Shown piece after piece: positions 8,236 to 16,627 of a stretch of 40,581 nucleotides of DNA. Positions within the stretch are counted from its first letter, which is position 1; every line of letters starts with the position of its first letter. The notes beneath the pieces are model-generated. The model saw only the letters and a program-made list of their open reading frames with translations. It was not told the DNA's origin and ran no database searches. The translations under genes and the position numbers were made by a program. The DNA lies in the NCBI GenBank assembly GCA_002441555.1, contig DJWK01000029.1, forward strand, positions 1 through 40,581. Direction: 5' to 3'. The stretch is from Thermodesulfobacteriaceae bacterium UBA6232 (lineage in GTDB: Bacteria > Desulfobacterota > Thermodesulfobacteria > Thermodesulfobacteriales > Thermodesulfobacteriaceae).

Positions 8236-8840
8236 AAATCCTTGCAATTCACGGAAGCCCAAGAGATAGCGGAAATACAGAACTTCTCCTTAATGCCTTT
8301 ATTGAGGGACTCAGGGAAGGTAAAGTAGAGATTGAAAAAATTAAACTCTATCAGCTTAAATTTAGCCCCTGTATTGAATGTGGAGAGTGCGATCATCTTG
8401 GGGAATGCGTGCTTCAGGATGATATGACCTGGCTTTATGATAAGTATCTTGACGCAGATTTTCTTGTAGTTGCAACTCCCATCTTTTTTTATTCTCATAC
8501 TTCAATGGTTCAGGCTTTTTTTGAACGCTTTCAGGCCTTCTGGGCAAGAAAATACAAACTTAATCTTCCCCATCCCTACGGGAAAACACCCAAGGGAATT
8601 CTTCTCTCCTTAGGAGCAACTAAAGGAAAAAAGCTTTTTGAGTCCCTTGTTAGAACTTTTAAATTTGTTATGGATGCAGGCTGGGGGACCTATGCAGGTG
8701 GTTTATTTTTTAGAGGCATAGATAAAAAGGGAGAAATTCTTAATTATCCAGAAATATTAGAGAAAGCTAAAACCCTTGGAAAAGAGGTGGCAACCCTTCC
8801 AGAAGACAAGTGGTCCCTTGATAAAAGCTCAACCCCTTAA
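8232..8840 (+). CDS. Iron-sulfur flavoprotein / NAD(P)H-dependent FMN oxidoreductase
   Basis: A 202-residue flavodoxin-fold protein. The N-terminal FMN phosphate loop is visible (HGSPRDSGNTELL, residues 7-19), followed by a compact cysteine motif C47-x2-C50-x2-C53-x5-C59. That spacing is typical of iron-sulfur flavoproteins (Isf type), which bind one [4Fe-4S] next to FMN and move electrons in anaerobes, for example to reduce O2 or peroxide. The ATPIFFYSHTSMVQAFFER segment is the usual flavin-isoalloxazine loop. Given the hemerythrin gene just upstream, a role in oxygen defence is plausible but inferred. It ends in a 4-base tail-to-tail overlap with thiE. Confidence 0.85.
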   Translation: MKILAIHGSPRDSGNTELLLNAFIEGLREGKVEIEKIKLYQLKFSPCIECGECDHLGECVLQDDMTWLYDKYLDADFLVVATPIFFYSHTSMVQAFFERFQAFWARKYKLNLPHPYGKTPKGILLSLGATKGKKLFESLVRTFKFVMDAGWGTYAGGLFFRGIDKKGEILNYPEILEKAKTLGKEVATLPEDKWSLDKSSTP

Positions 8841-9487
8841 AGTTTTCCGTATTTTTCAAAAAATTCGGTATATCCCTTGGCTCTTTTTTCTACATTTTCA
8901 GAAAGCCAGATATCACTTATAACGGCGATAAGGTCAGCCCCTTTCTTTATTAATTCTTCAGCTCTCTCAAGGGTTATCCCTCCAATAGCACAGATAGGGA
9001 TTTTAAGCTCCTTTTTGGCAAGGGATATAATCTCAAAGGGCACAACCTCTGCCTCAGGTTTTGTGGGAGATGGAAAGAAACTTCCAAAGGCTACATAACT
9101 TGCTCCAAGGCTTTCAGCCCATTTTGCCCTCTCAAGACTTCCGTAACAGGAAACACCTATAATTTTTCCTCTGAGTTTTTTTAAAGCCTCTTCCAAAGCC
9201 TCATCATCTTTACCTAAGTGAACCCCGTCTGCCTCAACCTCCTTTGCAAGAGATACCCTGTCATTGACAATAAAAAGGGCTTCATATTTGTGGCAGAGCT
9301 TTTTTAGTTGAAGGGCTATTTCAATCAGTTCCTTATCTTTTCTGCTTTTATCCCTTAATTGGACAATCCTTGCCCCGCCCTTTAAAGCCTTTTCAACAAG
9401 ATCAAAGATTTTACCCTCTTCATAAGGAGTAAGTCTTTCATCAGTGATAACATAAAGCCCTGATAATTTGAACTTTGAAGCCATCAT
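8837..9487 (-). CDS. thiE: Thiamine phosphate synthase
   Basis: This enzyme joins HMP-pyrophosphate and thiazole phosphate to give thiamine monophosphate. The TIM-barrel signatures are all present: VQLRDK near residue 42, FIVNDR near 74, DGVHLGKDD near 90, AFGSFFPSPTKP near 135 and CAIGGI near 170. Length (216 aa) is typical. Two consecutive ATGs can serve as start and no ribosome site precedes them; a promoter ends only nine bases upstream, so the mRNA may be leaderless. No TPP riboswitch is visible, and no other thi genes are nearby. Confidence 0.95.
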   Translation of the reverse strand: MMASKFKLSGLYVITDERLTPYEEGKIFDLVEKALKGGARIVQLRDKSRKDKELIEIALQLKKLCHKYEALFIVNDRVSLAKEVEADGVHLGKDDEALEEALKKLRGKIIGVSCYGSLERAKWAESLGASYVAFGSFFPSPTKPEAEVVPFEIISLAKKELKIPICAIGGITLERAEELIKKGADLIAVISDIWLSENVEKRAKGYTEFFEKYGKL

Positions 9488-9496
9488 AGATTTAAA

Positions 9497-9525
9497 AATA
9501 TATTAAATGAGTTAAAAATTTGCAA
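9497..9525 (-). promoter_or_regulatory. Promoter of thiE, close to the start codon
   Basis: Read on the minus strand: TTGCAA (9520-9525), 17 bases, TATATT (9497-9502). The expected transcription start falls about three bases before the ATG, giving an almost leaderless mRNA. Confidence 0.5.
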
Positions 9526-9590
9526 ACCCTTGGAATTTTAGCAAGAAGGTTTAATAATTATAAAAATATTTTGGCAGGAGGATGATTTCT

Positions 9591-10793
9591 ATGCCCATAT
9601 CTACCATAGAAGAGGCTCTTGAGGATTTAAAAGCTGGAAAAATGATTATAGTGGTTGATGATGAGGATAGAGAAAATGAGGGAGATCTTATTATTCCTGC
9701 AGAAAAGGTAACCCCTGAGGCTATAAATTTTATGGCCATGTATGGAAGGGGCTTAATATGTCTTGCCATTGCCCCAGAGATTGCCGAGCGTTTAAGGCTT
9801 GAGCTTCAGCCAAGAAGAGGCATTGACCCATACGGAACGGCCTTTACTGTTTCCATTGATGCAAGGCAGGGTATTACCACCGGGATTTCTGCCTATGACA
9901 GGGCCTATACCATTAAACTGGTCATTGATGAAAACAGCAAGCCCGAAGATTTTGTCACCCCCGGTCATGTATTTCCCATAATTGCAAGAAAAGGAGGGGT
10001 CCTTGTAAGAGCTGGACATACTGAGGCTGCCGTTGATCTTGCAAGACTTTGCGGGATGAAGCCAGCTGGTGTTATCTGCGAAATTATGAAAGATGATGGA
10101 ACCATGGCAAGACTTCCTGATCTTGAAAAATTTGCTGAGAAATGGGGTCTTAAGATTATCACTATCAGGGATCTTATTGCCTATCGTCTGAGGAATGAAA
10201 GCCTTGTTAAAAGAGAAGTTGAAACAACTCTTCCCACTCCCTACGGGAAATTTAAACTTATTGCCTACAGCAATATGGTTGACTCAGCAACCCATGTGGC
10301 CCTTGTTATGGGAGAAATTACAGAAGAGCCTGTTCTTGTGAGGGTACATTCTGAGTGTTTAACAGGGGATGTCTTTAGCTCTTTGAGATGCGATTGCGGG
10401 CCCCAGCTAAAAAGGGCTTTAGAGCTTATTTCTAAAGAAGGAAAAGGGGTGCTTCTCTATCTAAGGCAGGAAGGAAGAGGAATTGGCCTTCTTAATAAGC
10501 TTAAGGCCTATAGTCTTCAGGAACAGGGGCTTGACACAGTGGAGGCCAATCTTGCCTTAGGCTTTAAGCCTGACTTAAGGGACTATGGAATTGGAGCTCA
10601 GATTTTAAGAGATCTTGGAGTTAGAGCTATGAGGCTTATGACCAATAATCCGAGAAAAATTGTCGGCCTTGAGGGTTATGGCCTAAAGGTGGTTGAAAGG
10701 GTGCCCCTTGAAATCGCTCCAGTAAGGGAAAATTTTAATTATCTTAAAACCAAAAAGGAAAAACTTGGCCATCTTTTATCCTGTTTGAAATAA
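9591..10793 (+). CDS. ribBA: Bifunctional DHBP synthase / GTP cyclohydrolase II
   Basis: It makes both riboflavin precursors. The RibB half (to about residue 200) forms 3,4-dihydroxy-2-butanone 4-phosphate from ribulose 5-phosphate and shows DDEDRENEGDLI and GITTGISAYDR. The RibA half opens GTP and shows the zinc ligands in HSECLTGDVFSSLRCDCGPQ (Cys259, 270 and 272 when counted from the upstream ATG at 9582) and RQEGRGIGL. I use the ATG at 9591, nine bases after AGGAGG (9576-9581); the ATG at 9582 touches that site and is unlikely to be used. No FMN riboswitch is recognisable in the short leader. A RibD-C-like reductase of the same pathway is encoded at 37.7-38.3 kb. Confidence 0.95.
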   Translation: MPISTIEEALEDLKAGKMIIVVDDEDRENEGDLIIPAEKVTPEAINFMAMYGRGLICLAIAPEIAERLRLELQPRRGIDPYGTAFTVSIDARQGITTGISAYDRAYTIKLVIDENSKPEDFVTPGHVFPIIARKGGVLVRAGHTEAAVDLARLCGMKPAGVICEIMKDDGTMARLPDLEKFAEKWGLKIITIRDLIAYRLRNESLVKREVETTLPTPYGKFKLIAYSNMVDSATHVALVMGEITEEPVLVRVHSECLTGDVFSSLRCDCGPQLKRALELISKEGKGVLLYLRQEGRGIGLLNKLKAYSLQEQGLDTVEANLALGFKPDLRDYGIGAQILRDLGVRAMRLMTNNPRKIVGLEGYGLKVVERVPLEIAPVRENFNYLKTKKEKLGHLLSCLK

Positions 10794-10856
10794 ACTTTTG
10801 CAGGTAAAAATTTCTGCTGCTACTTAAGAAAGACTAATTGTTGAATAGCTCTAAAA

Positions 10857-12413
10857 ATGAAAACTCGTTTTCAGGCTCTTTTAGAGGAAAGGGATTTTCT
10901 TTTTACCTTTGAACTTGTTCCGGCAAGAAGTGTTCGCACAAGAAGATATCAGGAAATTTTAAAGTTTCTCCTTGAAAGTCAAAAGAAAAATTTCTTTCAA
11001 GCCTTTTCTATCACTGACAATGCCGGTGGAAACCCGGCCCTTTCACCTATACCCCTTGGGAAAACTATTAAAAATCTCGGCTTAGAACCTATTATTCATT
11101 TTTCCTGCAAGGATAAAAATCGCAATCAAATAGAAAGTGAACTCCTTGCTCTTGATAGGGAAGGGCTTCATAATTTGCTCGTCCTCACCGGAGATTATCC
11201 TCTTTATGGATACCTCGGAAGGGCAAAGCCTGTTTATGATTTAGATTCGGTGCTTCTTCTTTTAATGATTAGTGACATGGAAAAGGGCTTTGATGAAAGG
11301 CCCTCCATTCCCTTTTTTAAAGGAGCGGTGGTTAATCCCTTTAAACTCACCCTCTCTGAAATTTGGTGGCAATATCTCAAACTTTACAAAAAACTTAAAG
11401 GAGGGGCCTATTTTATTATAACTCAGGTTGGTTTTTATCCCAAAAAATGGCTGGAACTCAAGACCCTTTTTAATTCGGGAATAACTTTTGTTTTTTCCAG
11501 ATTTTTTGAAGATAAAAAACTTCATTCACAGGAAGAAGACGAAAAATTTAAAAATATTCCCCTTCTTGGGAGTATTCTTTATCTTACCCCTTTTCTTGTG
11601 CGAATAATAAAGGAAGCAAAAATTCCTGGTATTCTTCTTACAGAAAGTATTCTTAATCGCCTTGAGAGAGCCTCAAATTTTGAAGATGAGGTTCTCGAGA
11701 TTTCTGCAAAGTTTGCTTCCCTTTTGAAAGGCCTTGGATATAAGGGCATTCATCTTTGTGGGTTTCCCCTTGATTATGCCAAAATTGAGCGGTTTTTTGA
11801 GAAATTTTCAAAATATGAGTCCCGCTGGGAGGAATTCTTTGAGGAATTTGAGGGAAGGGCCTTTTTTGTAAGAGATGGAAAAACAATAAAAAAAGAAATT
11901 CCCTGTCTTATAAAAGAGGATTTTGATTTTTCTTTTAAAGGAAAGCTCAAGCCTTCCTATTTTATAAACGAACTTTTTCACAACTTTCTATTTAATCCAG
12001 AAAAAAAAGTTTTTTCTTATTTGGAGAAGGTTGCAAAGATTTTAGATGAAAGACCTATCATGAAAAAATATTTCACCTATCTTGAATATTTTATAAAAAA
12101 ACTCCTTTTCAACTGTCAGGAATGCGGAGACTGCACCCTTTGGGAGTTTAATTATAATTGTCCCCAGAGTGGATGTGCCAAGTATCTTTTAAATGGGCCC
12201 TGTGGTGGAAGTATAAATGGCTTTTGCGAGGTTTATCCTCAGGAAAAGAGATGTCATTTTGTTAAAGCCTTTGAAGAGGCCCCTTCCAAAGAGATAATAA
12301 AAAAATTTATAAAACCCGGAAAAACCTTTTTTCTTCCTCCCAGAAATTGGGATCTCTTTAAAACTTCTTCCTGGTTAAATTTTTATTTAAAAAGGGATCA
12401 CAGGTCTTTATGA
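10857..12413 (+). CDS. metF: Methylenetetrahydrofolate reductase fused to a MetV-type C-terminal domain
   Basis: The N-terminal ~300 residues are a MetF-like TIM barrel that reduces methylene-THF to methyl-THF (TFELVPARS, SITDNAGGNP, LVLTGDYP). The C-terminal part carries a cysteine-rich block from residue 420 (CQECGDC ... CPQSGCAKYLLNGPCGG ... CEVYPQEKRCHF), the mark of the MetV family that partners MetF in acetogens and binds zinc/Fe-S. Here both are in one 518-residue chain. This fits the methyl branch of the Wood-Ljungdahl pathway, in either direction. No ribosome site is evident before the ATG. The stop overlaps the start of the next gene (ATGA). Confidence 0.85.
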   Translation: MKTRFQALLEERDFLFTFELVPARSVRTRRYQEILKFLLESQKKNFFQAFSITDNAGGNPALSPIPLGKTIKNLGLEPIIHFSCKDKNRNQIESELLALDREGLHNLLVLTGDYPLYGYLGRAKPVYDLDSVLLLLMISDMEKGFDERPSIPFFKGAVVNPFKLTLSEIWWQYLKLYKKLKGGAYFIITQVGFYPKKWLELKTLFNSGITFVFSRFFEDKKLHSQEEDEKFKNIPLLGSILYLTPFLVRIIKEAKIPGILLTESILNRLERASNFEDEVLEISAKFASLLKGLGYKGIHLCGFPLDYAKIERFFEKFSKYESRWEEFFEEFEGRAFFVRDGKTIKKEIPCLIKEDFDFSFKGKLKPSYFINELFHNFLFNPEKKVFSYLEKVAKILDERPIMKKYFTYLEYFIKKLLFNCQECGDCTLWEFNYNCPQSGCAKYLLNGPCGGSINGFCEVYPQEKRCHFVKAFEEAPSKEIIKKFIKPGKTFFLPPRNWDLFKTSSWLNFYLKRDHRSL

Positions 12414-13714
12414 AGGAAGAAATAGTTACCATTGAAAAGGTGCTATACGGTGGAGATGGCCTTGCAAGGCTTTCAAGTGGTAAAGTGGTTTTTGTTCCCT
12501 ATACCCTTCCACAGGAAAGGGTAAAAATTGCCGTTATGGAGGAATATAGGGATTATGCTGTAGGGCATCCTCTTGAAATAATTGAGCCCTCTCCTGAAAG
12601 GATACCTCCTCCCTGCAGATATTATGGTGTTTGCGGAGGCTGTCAATTTCAGCACATGCCTTATGAAAGGGAATTGGAAATTAAAGAGGCTATTTTAAAA
12701 GAGCTTTTTCAAAGACAGGGCTTTAAAGGAGAGCTTCCTTTAAAAGGGGTAATTCCTTCACCTAAACTTTATCATTATCGCAACAGGCTGAGACTTCATG
12801 TGGAAAATCATATATTAAAGATGGGCTTTGTGAAAAGGGGCACCCACGAGGTTTTGAAAATTGAAAAGTGCCTTCTTGGGGATGAGCTCTTAAATGAGGT
12901 CTTAAAGGCCCTTTACGAAAATCCTTCCTGGATAAATATAGCCTTTTATGCCAAAAGGCTTCGCCTTGAGCTTTCACCTTTAGATAAAAAGGTTTGTATT
13001 GTTTTTTGGACAACCCTTCCCCCTGATAAAAGGGATATTAAAGAGCTTTTAAAAATCCCCTCTGTAAAAAGTATCTTTTATTTTACACGAGGAGCGAGGC
13101 CGAAAGGGCCATATCCAGAAGATGCTCCCTATTCTGGAAGAAAGCTTTTTCATGCAATTTTAGGCCTTATTTATTATCTTCAGCCAGGGATTTTTAATCA
13201 AACAAACTGGGAAATAAATCTTGAGATTATGAAAAAGGTTCTTGAGCTTGCTTATGGGGCTGAAAGGGTGCTTGACCTTCATTCTGGGATGGGAAATTTT
13301 CTTTTTCCTCTTGTTAAGGAACTTTCAGAGGCCAAAGAATTTCTCGGAGTGGATACTGACCTAAGGGCCATTGAAGACGGGATTTTTACCGCTGAGAAAA
13401 ATAACCTTAATGGAAGGCTTGAGTTAAGAAAAATGAGTGCCCTTGAAGCTTTATACGAAGCCTTTCAGGAGGGAAAAACCTATGATCTTGTGCTTCTTGA
13501 TCCGCCAAGAGGAGGATGTAAAGAGCTTATGCGTCTTCTTCCAGAGGTAGCCTCTCATAAGATAATATACATCTCCTGTGATCCCCCTACCTTGATAAGA
13601 GATATTTTGCTTTTAGAAAAAGGAGGTTTTGAACTTAAGGATCTTTATCTTTTTGATATGTTTCCGAGAACCTATCATTTTGAAGTGCTTTCTCTTCTTC
13701 AAAGGAGAGGTTAG
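12410..13714 (+). CDS. rlmD: RlmD/RumA-type 23S rRNA (uracil-5-)-methyltransferase
   Basis: A 434-residue SAM-dependent m5U methyltransferase of the RumA/TrmA class. An N-terminal TRAM domain (about 1-60) is followed by the [4Fe-4S] ligands Cys69, Cys75, Cys78 and Cys154. The Rossmann domain has VLDLHSGMGNF (about 288-298), motif LLDPPRGG (362-369), the nucleophile Cys390 in YISCDPPTL, and the base Glu425 in the HFE stretch near the C-terminus. Cys-Asp-Pro replaces the usual Cys-Asn-Pro. Which uridine it modifies cannot be told from sequence alone. It is coupled to metF by a 4-base overlap and overlaps trmJ tail-to-tail by 80 bases. Confidence 0.85.
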   Translation: MKEEIVTIEKVLYGGDGLARLSSGKVVFVPYTLPQERVKIAVMEEYRDYAVGHPLEIIEPSPERIPPPCRYYGVCGGCQFQHMPYERELEIKEAILKELFQRQGFKGELPLKGVIPSPKLYHYRNRLRLHVENHILKMGFVKRGTHEVLKIEKCLLGDELLNEVLKALYENPSWINIAFYAKRLRLELSPLDKKVCIVFWTTLPPDKRDIKELLKIPSVKSIFYFTRGARPKGPYPEDAPYSGRKLFHAILGLIYYLQPGIFNQTNWEINLEIMKKVLELAYGAERVLDLHSGMGNFLFPLVKELSEAKEFLGVDTDLRAIEDGIFTAEKNNLNGRLELRKMSALEALYEAFQEGKTYDLVLLDPPRGGCKELMRLLPEVASHKIIYISCDPPTLIRDILLLEKGGFELKDLYLFDMFPRTYHFEVLSLLQRRG

Positions 13715-14462
13715 GGGTTTTTCCAAGGGCCCAGAGGAGCTGTCTGCAAAAACCCATGATGATTTTTACTTCCCTTGAGGTGAGATCCCTTGAGGTAAGA
13801 AATCTTCTTATATTGGTCAACCAGAGCACGGGATTTTGATGGGGCATATAATCAATGGCTTTTAGGGTGGCTTCAATAAGTTTGAACATGGTGTTTATTT
13901 CTTTTTGGGTGGCAAGTTCGGGTTTGGGGAGTTTAAGCCCTGAGGTAGCCTCCTGGAAAATTTCATAGAGAATGATTACCACTGCCTGAGAAACATTGAG
14001 GGAGGCCTTTTCTGTTGTGGGAATGGTTATTACTTTGTCGCAGTAAAAAAGATCTTCATTGCTTAGGCCGAGGCGCTCATTTCCAAAAAGAATGGCTATG
14101 CGGTTTTTAAGGGAGAGCTCGCATATTTCGCTTGCAAGCTCTCTTGGAGTATAGTAAACAAGCCTTCTTTTACCAAGCCTTGCAGTGGTTCCAATAACCA
14201 CATTGAAGTTTTCAAGGGCCTGAGGGAGGTTTTCGTAGATTTTCATTTTTTCAAGAATGGGAAGGCCAGCTTTAGTTGCCATGGCTTCCATGGGAAGGCG
14301 TGTTATATCCTCGGGCTTAACTAAGATGAGTTCCTCTACACCGAAATTGGCACAGGCCCTTGCAACAGAGCCGATATTTTCAGGATAAAGGGGATTTACA
14401 AGAACAACGGCAATGTTAGAAAGATTGGCCTTTTCTGGTTTAGCTACAGGGCGAACTTGCAT
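13635..14462 (-). CDS. trmJ: TrmJ-family tRNA/rRNA ribose 2'-O-methyltransferase
   Basis: A SPOUT-class (TrmH family group 1) methyltransferase. The N-terminal signature VLVNPLYPENIGSVARACANFG is seen at about residues 18-40, then ATKAG, LFGNERLGLSNEDL and a knot region IPTTEKASLNVSQAVVIILYE. Length 275 is slightly long because of a polar tail. The closest named enzyme, TrmJ, methylates position 32 of the tRNA anticodon loop. It starts 17 bases after the CCA end of tRNA-Phe on the same strand, with no Shine-Dalgarno, so the two are probably co-transcribed. Its last 80 bases overlap the rlmD-like gene on the other strand. Confidence 0.85.
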   Translation of the reverse strand: MQVRPVAKPEKANLSNIAVVLVNPLYPENIGSVARACANFGVEELILVKPEDITRLPMEAMATKAGLPILEKMKIYENLPQALENFNVVIGTTARLGKRRLVYYTPRELASEICELSLKNRIAILFGNERLGLSNEDLFYCDKVITIPTTEKASLNVSQAVVIILYEIFQEATSGLKLPKPELATQKEINTMFKLIEATLKAIDYMPHQNPVLWLTNIRRFLTSRDLTSREVKIIMGFCRQLLWALGKTPNLSFEEEKALQNDRFSETYQKDKDP

Positions 14463-14479
14463 GAAGAGAACTTATCTGG

Positions 14480-14555
<76 letters not shown>

Positions 14556-14572
14556 AACCAGAATTAATTAAA

Positions 14573-14640
14573 ATATTACCTATTTTAACGATTTGTCAAG
14601 GGGCTCTTTTTCTTGACAATCTTTAAAAGTGGTATATTTT
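14573..14640. promoter_or_regulatory. Divergent promoters for tRNA-Phe and tRNA-Val/Arg
   Basis: Minus strand: TTGACA (14594-14599), 15 bases, TAATAT (14573-14578) facing tRNA-Phe. Plus strand: TTGACA (14613-14618) then TATATTTT around 14633-14640 facing tRNA-Val. The two -35 boxes are only 13 bases apart, back to back. Confidence 0.6.
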
Positions 14641-14654
14641 TTATTTTTAAAGAT

Positions 14655-14726
14655 GGGCGGATAGCTCAGGGGGAGAGCATCGGCCTTACAAGCCGGGGGT
14701 CAGAGGTTCGAATCCTCTTCCGCCCA
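14655..14726 (+). tRNA. tRNA-Val (TAC)
   Basis: Acceptor GGGCGGA/TCCGCCC, D-arm GCTC...GAGC, anticodon loop CTTACAA (anticodon TAC), T-loop TTCGAAT, discriminator A. CCA is not encoded: TTT follows the discriminator. Confidence 0.95.
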
Positions 14727-14752
14727 TTTTATTTTGCCTGAAAATTAACAGA

Positions 14753-14826
14753 GCCCCTGTAGCTCAGCAGGATAGAGCGCGAGATTCCTAATCTCGAGGT
14801 CGCAGGTTCGAATCCTGCCAGGGGCG
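14753..14826 (+). tRNA. tRNA-Arg (CCT)
   Basis: Acceptor GCCCCTG/CAGGGGC, anticodon stem CGAGA/TCTCG with loop TTCCTAA (anticodon CCT), T-loop TTCGAAT, discriminator G. CCA is not encoded. It lies 26 bases after tRNA-Val and 22 bases before the YkgJ-type gene, probably one transcript. Confidence 0.95.
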
Positions 14827-14848
14827 CTCCCTATAAAGGAGTTATCAA

Positions 14849-15661
14849 ATGAGTGAAATCCATAAGGCTAAAGGTTTTGAAAAAATTGTAGAACCCATAA
14901 GACTTACCCCTCAGTCCAAAATCACCTTTCAGTGCTATCCAGGAGTTCCTTGCTTTAAACTTTGCTGTTCCGATCTTTATCTTCCTTTAACTCCCTATGA
15001 TATTCTTCGTTTAAGAGATTTTCTTAAATTAACAACCGATGAATTCCTCTTGCTTTACACAGAGCCATTTATTTTACCCAAATCAGGGCTTCCCATTGCA
15101 AGACTAAAAATGAGAGATGACGAAGAAAAGACCTGCCCTTTCCTTGGAGAAGGTGGGTGCACAGTTTATGAAGTAAGACCTCTTGCCTGCAGATATTATC
15201 CTCTGGGATTTGGGCTTTTCAGAAATAGAGATGAAAGAAGAAATGAAGAATTTTATTACCTTGTAAAGGAAGGTTTTTGTCAGGGGCTTGAGTCAGGAGA
15301 GGTTATGACCGTTGAAGAATACAGAAAATCTCAAGGGATTCCCGGACTTGAAGAACCTGTTCTTGAATGGGCTGAAATTATAATGAAAAAGGAATCCCTG
15401 GGGCCTATTGAAGTTCCAGAAAAAAGCCTTGAACTCTTTTTTATGGTTTCAACCAATCCAGAAAGATTTAGAAGTTTTGTCTTTGAAACCCGTTTTCTTG
15501 AAATTTTTGAGGTTGATGAAAAAACCTTGGAAGAAATTAAAAAAGATGACTTAAAACTTCTTCAATTTGGCTTTAAATGGTTAAAAACTGTCCTTTTCGG
15601 TGAAAATCTTGTTAAAAAGAGAAAAGAAAGCCCCTCCATTAAAAAGGCTAAACCCTTTTAA
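14849..15661 (+). CDS. YkgJ-family cysteine cluster protein
   Basis: A 270-residue protein with the CxCC-type cluster of the YkgJ/UPF0153 family, proposed to bind zinc or Fe-S; its biochemical role is unknown. Visible cysteines are Cys29, Cys35, Cys39 and Cys40 (the PCFKLCC group), then Cys96 (TCPFL), Cys104 (GGCTVYE) and Cys114 (PLACRYYP). The rest is acidic and helical without membrane segments. The start has AAAGGAG at a proper distance, and the gene probably shares a transcript with tRNA-Val and tRNA-Arg. It overlaps the LysR gene by 4 bases, tail to tail. Confidence 0.85.
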   Translation: MSEIHKAKGFEKIVEPIRLTPQSKITFQCYPGVPCFKLCCSDLYLPLTPYDILRLRDFLKLTTDEFLLLYTEPFILPKSGLPIARLKMRDDEEKTCPFLGEGGCTVYEVRPLACRYYPLGFGLFRNRDERRNEEFYYLVKEGFCQGLESGEVMTVEEYRKSQGIPGLEEPVLEWAEIIMKKESLGPIEVPEKSLELFFMVSTNPERFRSFVFETRFLEIFEVDEKTLEEIKKDDLKLLQFGFKWLKTVLFGENLVKKRKESPSIKKAKPF

Positions 15662-16545
15662 CCTATGGCTTTTCTGAAAAATTTCAAAAACTTTTCAGCC
15701 ACAGGGGAAAATTTTTTGTTTTTAAAATAAACCAAATAAAATTTGCGATTTATCGTAAAATTTTTAATTTTTACTTCCCTAATTAGCCCTAAGGAAGCTT
15801 CAAGTTCTATAGCCCTTTTAGACACAAAGGAAAGTCCAAGCCCTTCTTTTACTGCAGCTTTTACAGCTTCAGTGGACCCCATCTCACCTACAATATTCAA
15901 TTTTGTGGGGTGAAGGCCCATCTCCTCAAACCGTTGAATAACATTTTTCCATGTTCCCGACCCCTCTTCTCTTTTAATAAGAGGTAGTTTGTATAGGTCT
16001 TCCAAGGTAATTTCATCTTTATCAAAATGTGAGGGTGCAATTAAGACGATTTCATCATCACAGCAGGGTTCAAAGGTAAGCTCTGTCTGCTTTAGCTTTG
16101 CCCCAACCACTCCCAAATCAAATTCACCTTTAATAATCCCTTCAACTACCCCCTGGGTATCAGAAACTTTAAGATAGACAAGGATTTTTGGATAAATCTC
16201 TTTGAATAATTTTATTATTCTTGGCAGAATATATTGACCAGGAATGGTACTCCCTCCAATCTCCACCAAGCCCCCTTCAAGCACCTTATAGGGCATAAGC
16301 TCCTTTTCCATTTGCCGATAGAGCCTCAACATCTCCCTTCCATATTCGTAAACCACCTTTCCAGCCCTTGTGGGAATAACATTTCTTGTATCCCTATCAA
16401 AGAGTCTTACACCGAGATATTTTTCAAGATCCTTAAGATGAATTGTAACCGTGGGTTGTGAAAGGAAAAGCTCTTTAGCTGTCTTAGAAAAACTCTTTGT
16501 TTCGTAAAGTTTTAAAAAAACCTCAAGCTTTCTCCAATCAAACAT
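15658..16545 (-). CDS. LysR-family transcriptional regulator
   Basis: A 295-residue LysR regulator. The winged helix-turn-helix spans about residues 5-62 (SFSKTAKELFLSQPTVTIH), followed by a linker helix and a periplasmic-binding-like effector domain starting near 90 (GGLVEIGGSTIPGQYILPRI). Phrases such as GSTIPGQYILP and FDLGVVGAKL remind me of the LysR subgroup associated with selenium metabolism in sulfate reducers and clostridia; this is an impression only. The effector is unknown. No obvious target operon lies divergently, since rsmE follows on the same strand. Confidence 0.9.
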   Translation of the reverse strand: MFDWRKLEVFLKLYETKSFSKTAKELFLSQPTVTIHLKDLEKYLGVRLFDRDTRNVIPTRAGKVVYEYGREMLRLYRQMEKELMPYKVLEGGLVEIGGSTIPGQYILPRIIKLFKEIYPKILVYLKVSDTQGVVEGIIKGEFDLGVVGAKLKQTELTFEPCCDDEIVLIAPSHFDKDEITLEDLYKLPLIKREEGSGTWKNVIQRFEEMGLHPTKLNIVGEMGSTEAVKAAVKEGLGLSFVSKRAIELEASLGLIREVKIKNFTINRKFYLVYFKNKKFSPVAEKFLKFFRKAIG

Positions 16546-16627
16546 TTAAGTACCTTAAGGAGTGAATATAATTTTATTTCATTTAAGCCAATTTATTGAA
16601 AAAGTCAAGAAGTATAATAGAAAAAAT

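Noticed and set aside
9526..9590. Search for an FMN riboswitch before ribBA or a TPP riboswitch before thiE
   Set aside because: The leaders are too short and lack the conserved motifs of either riboswitch.
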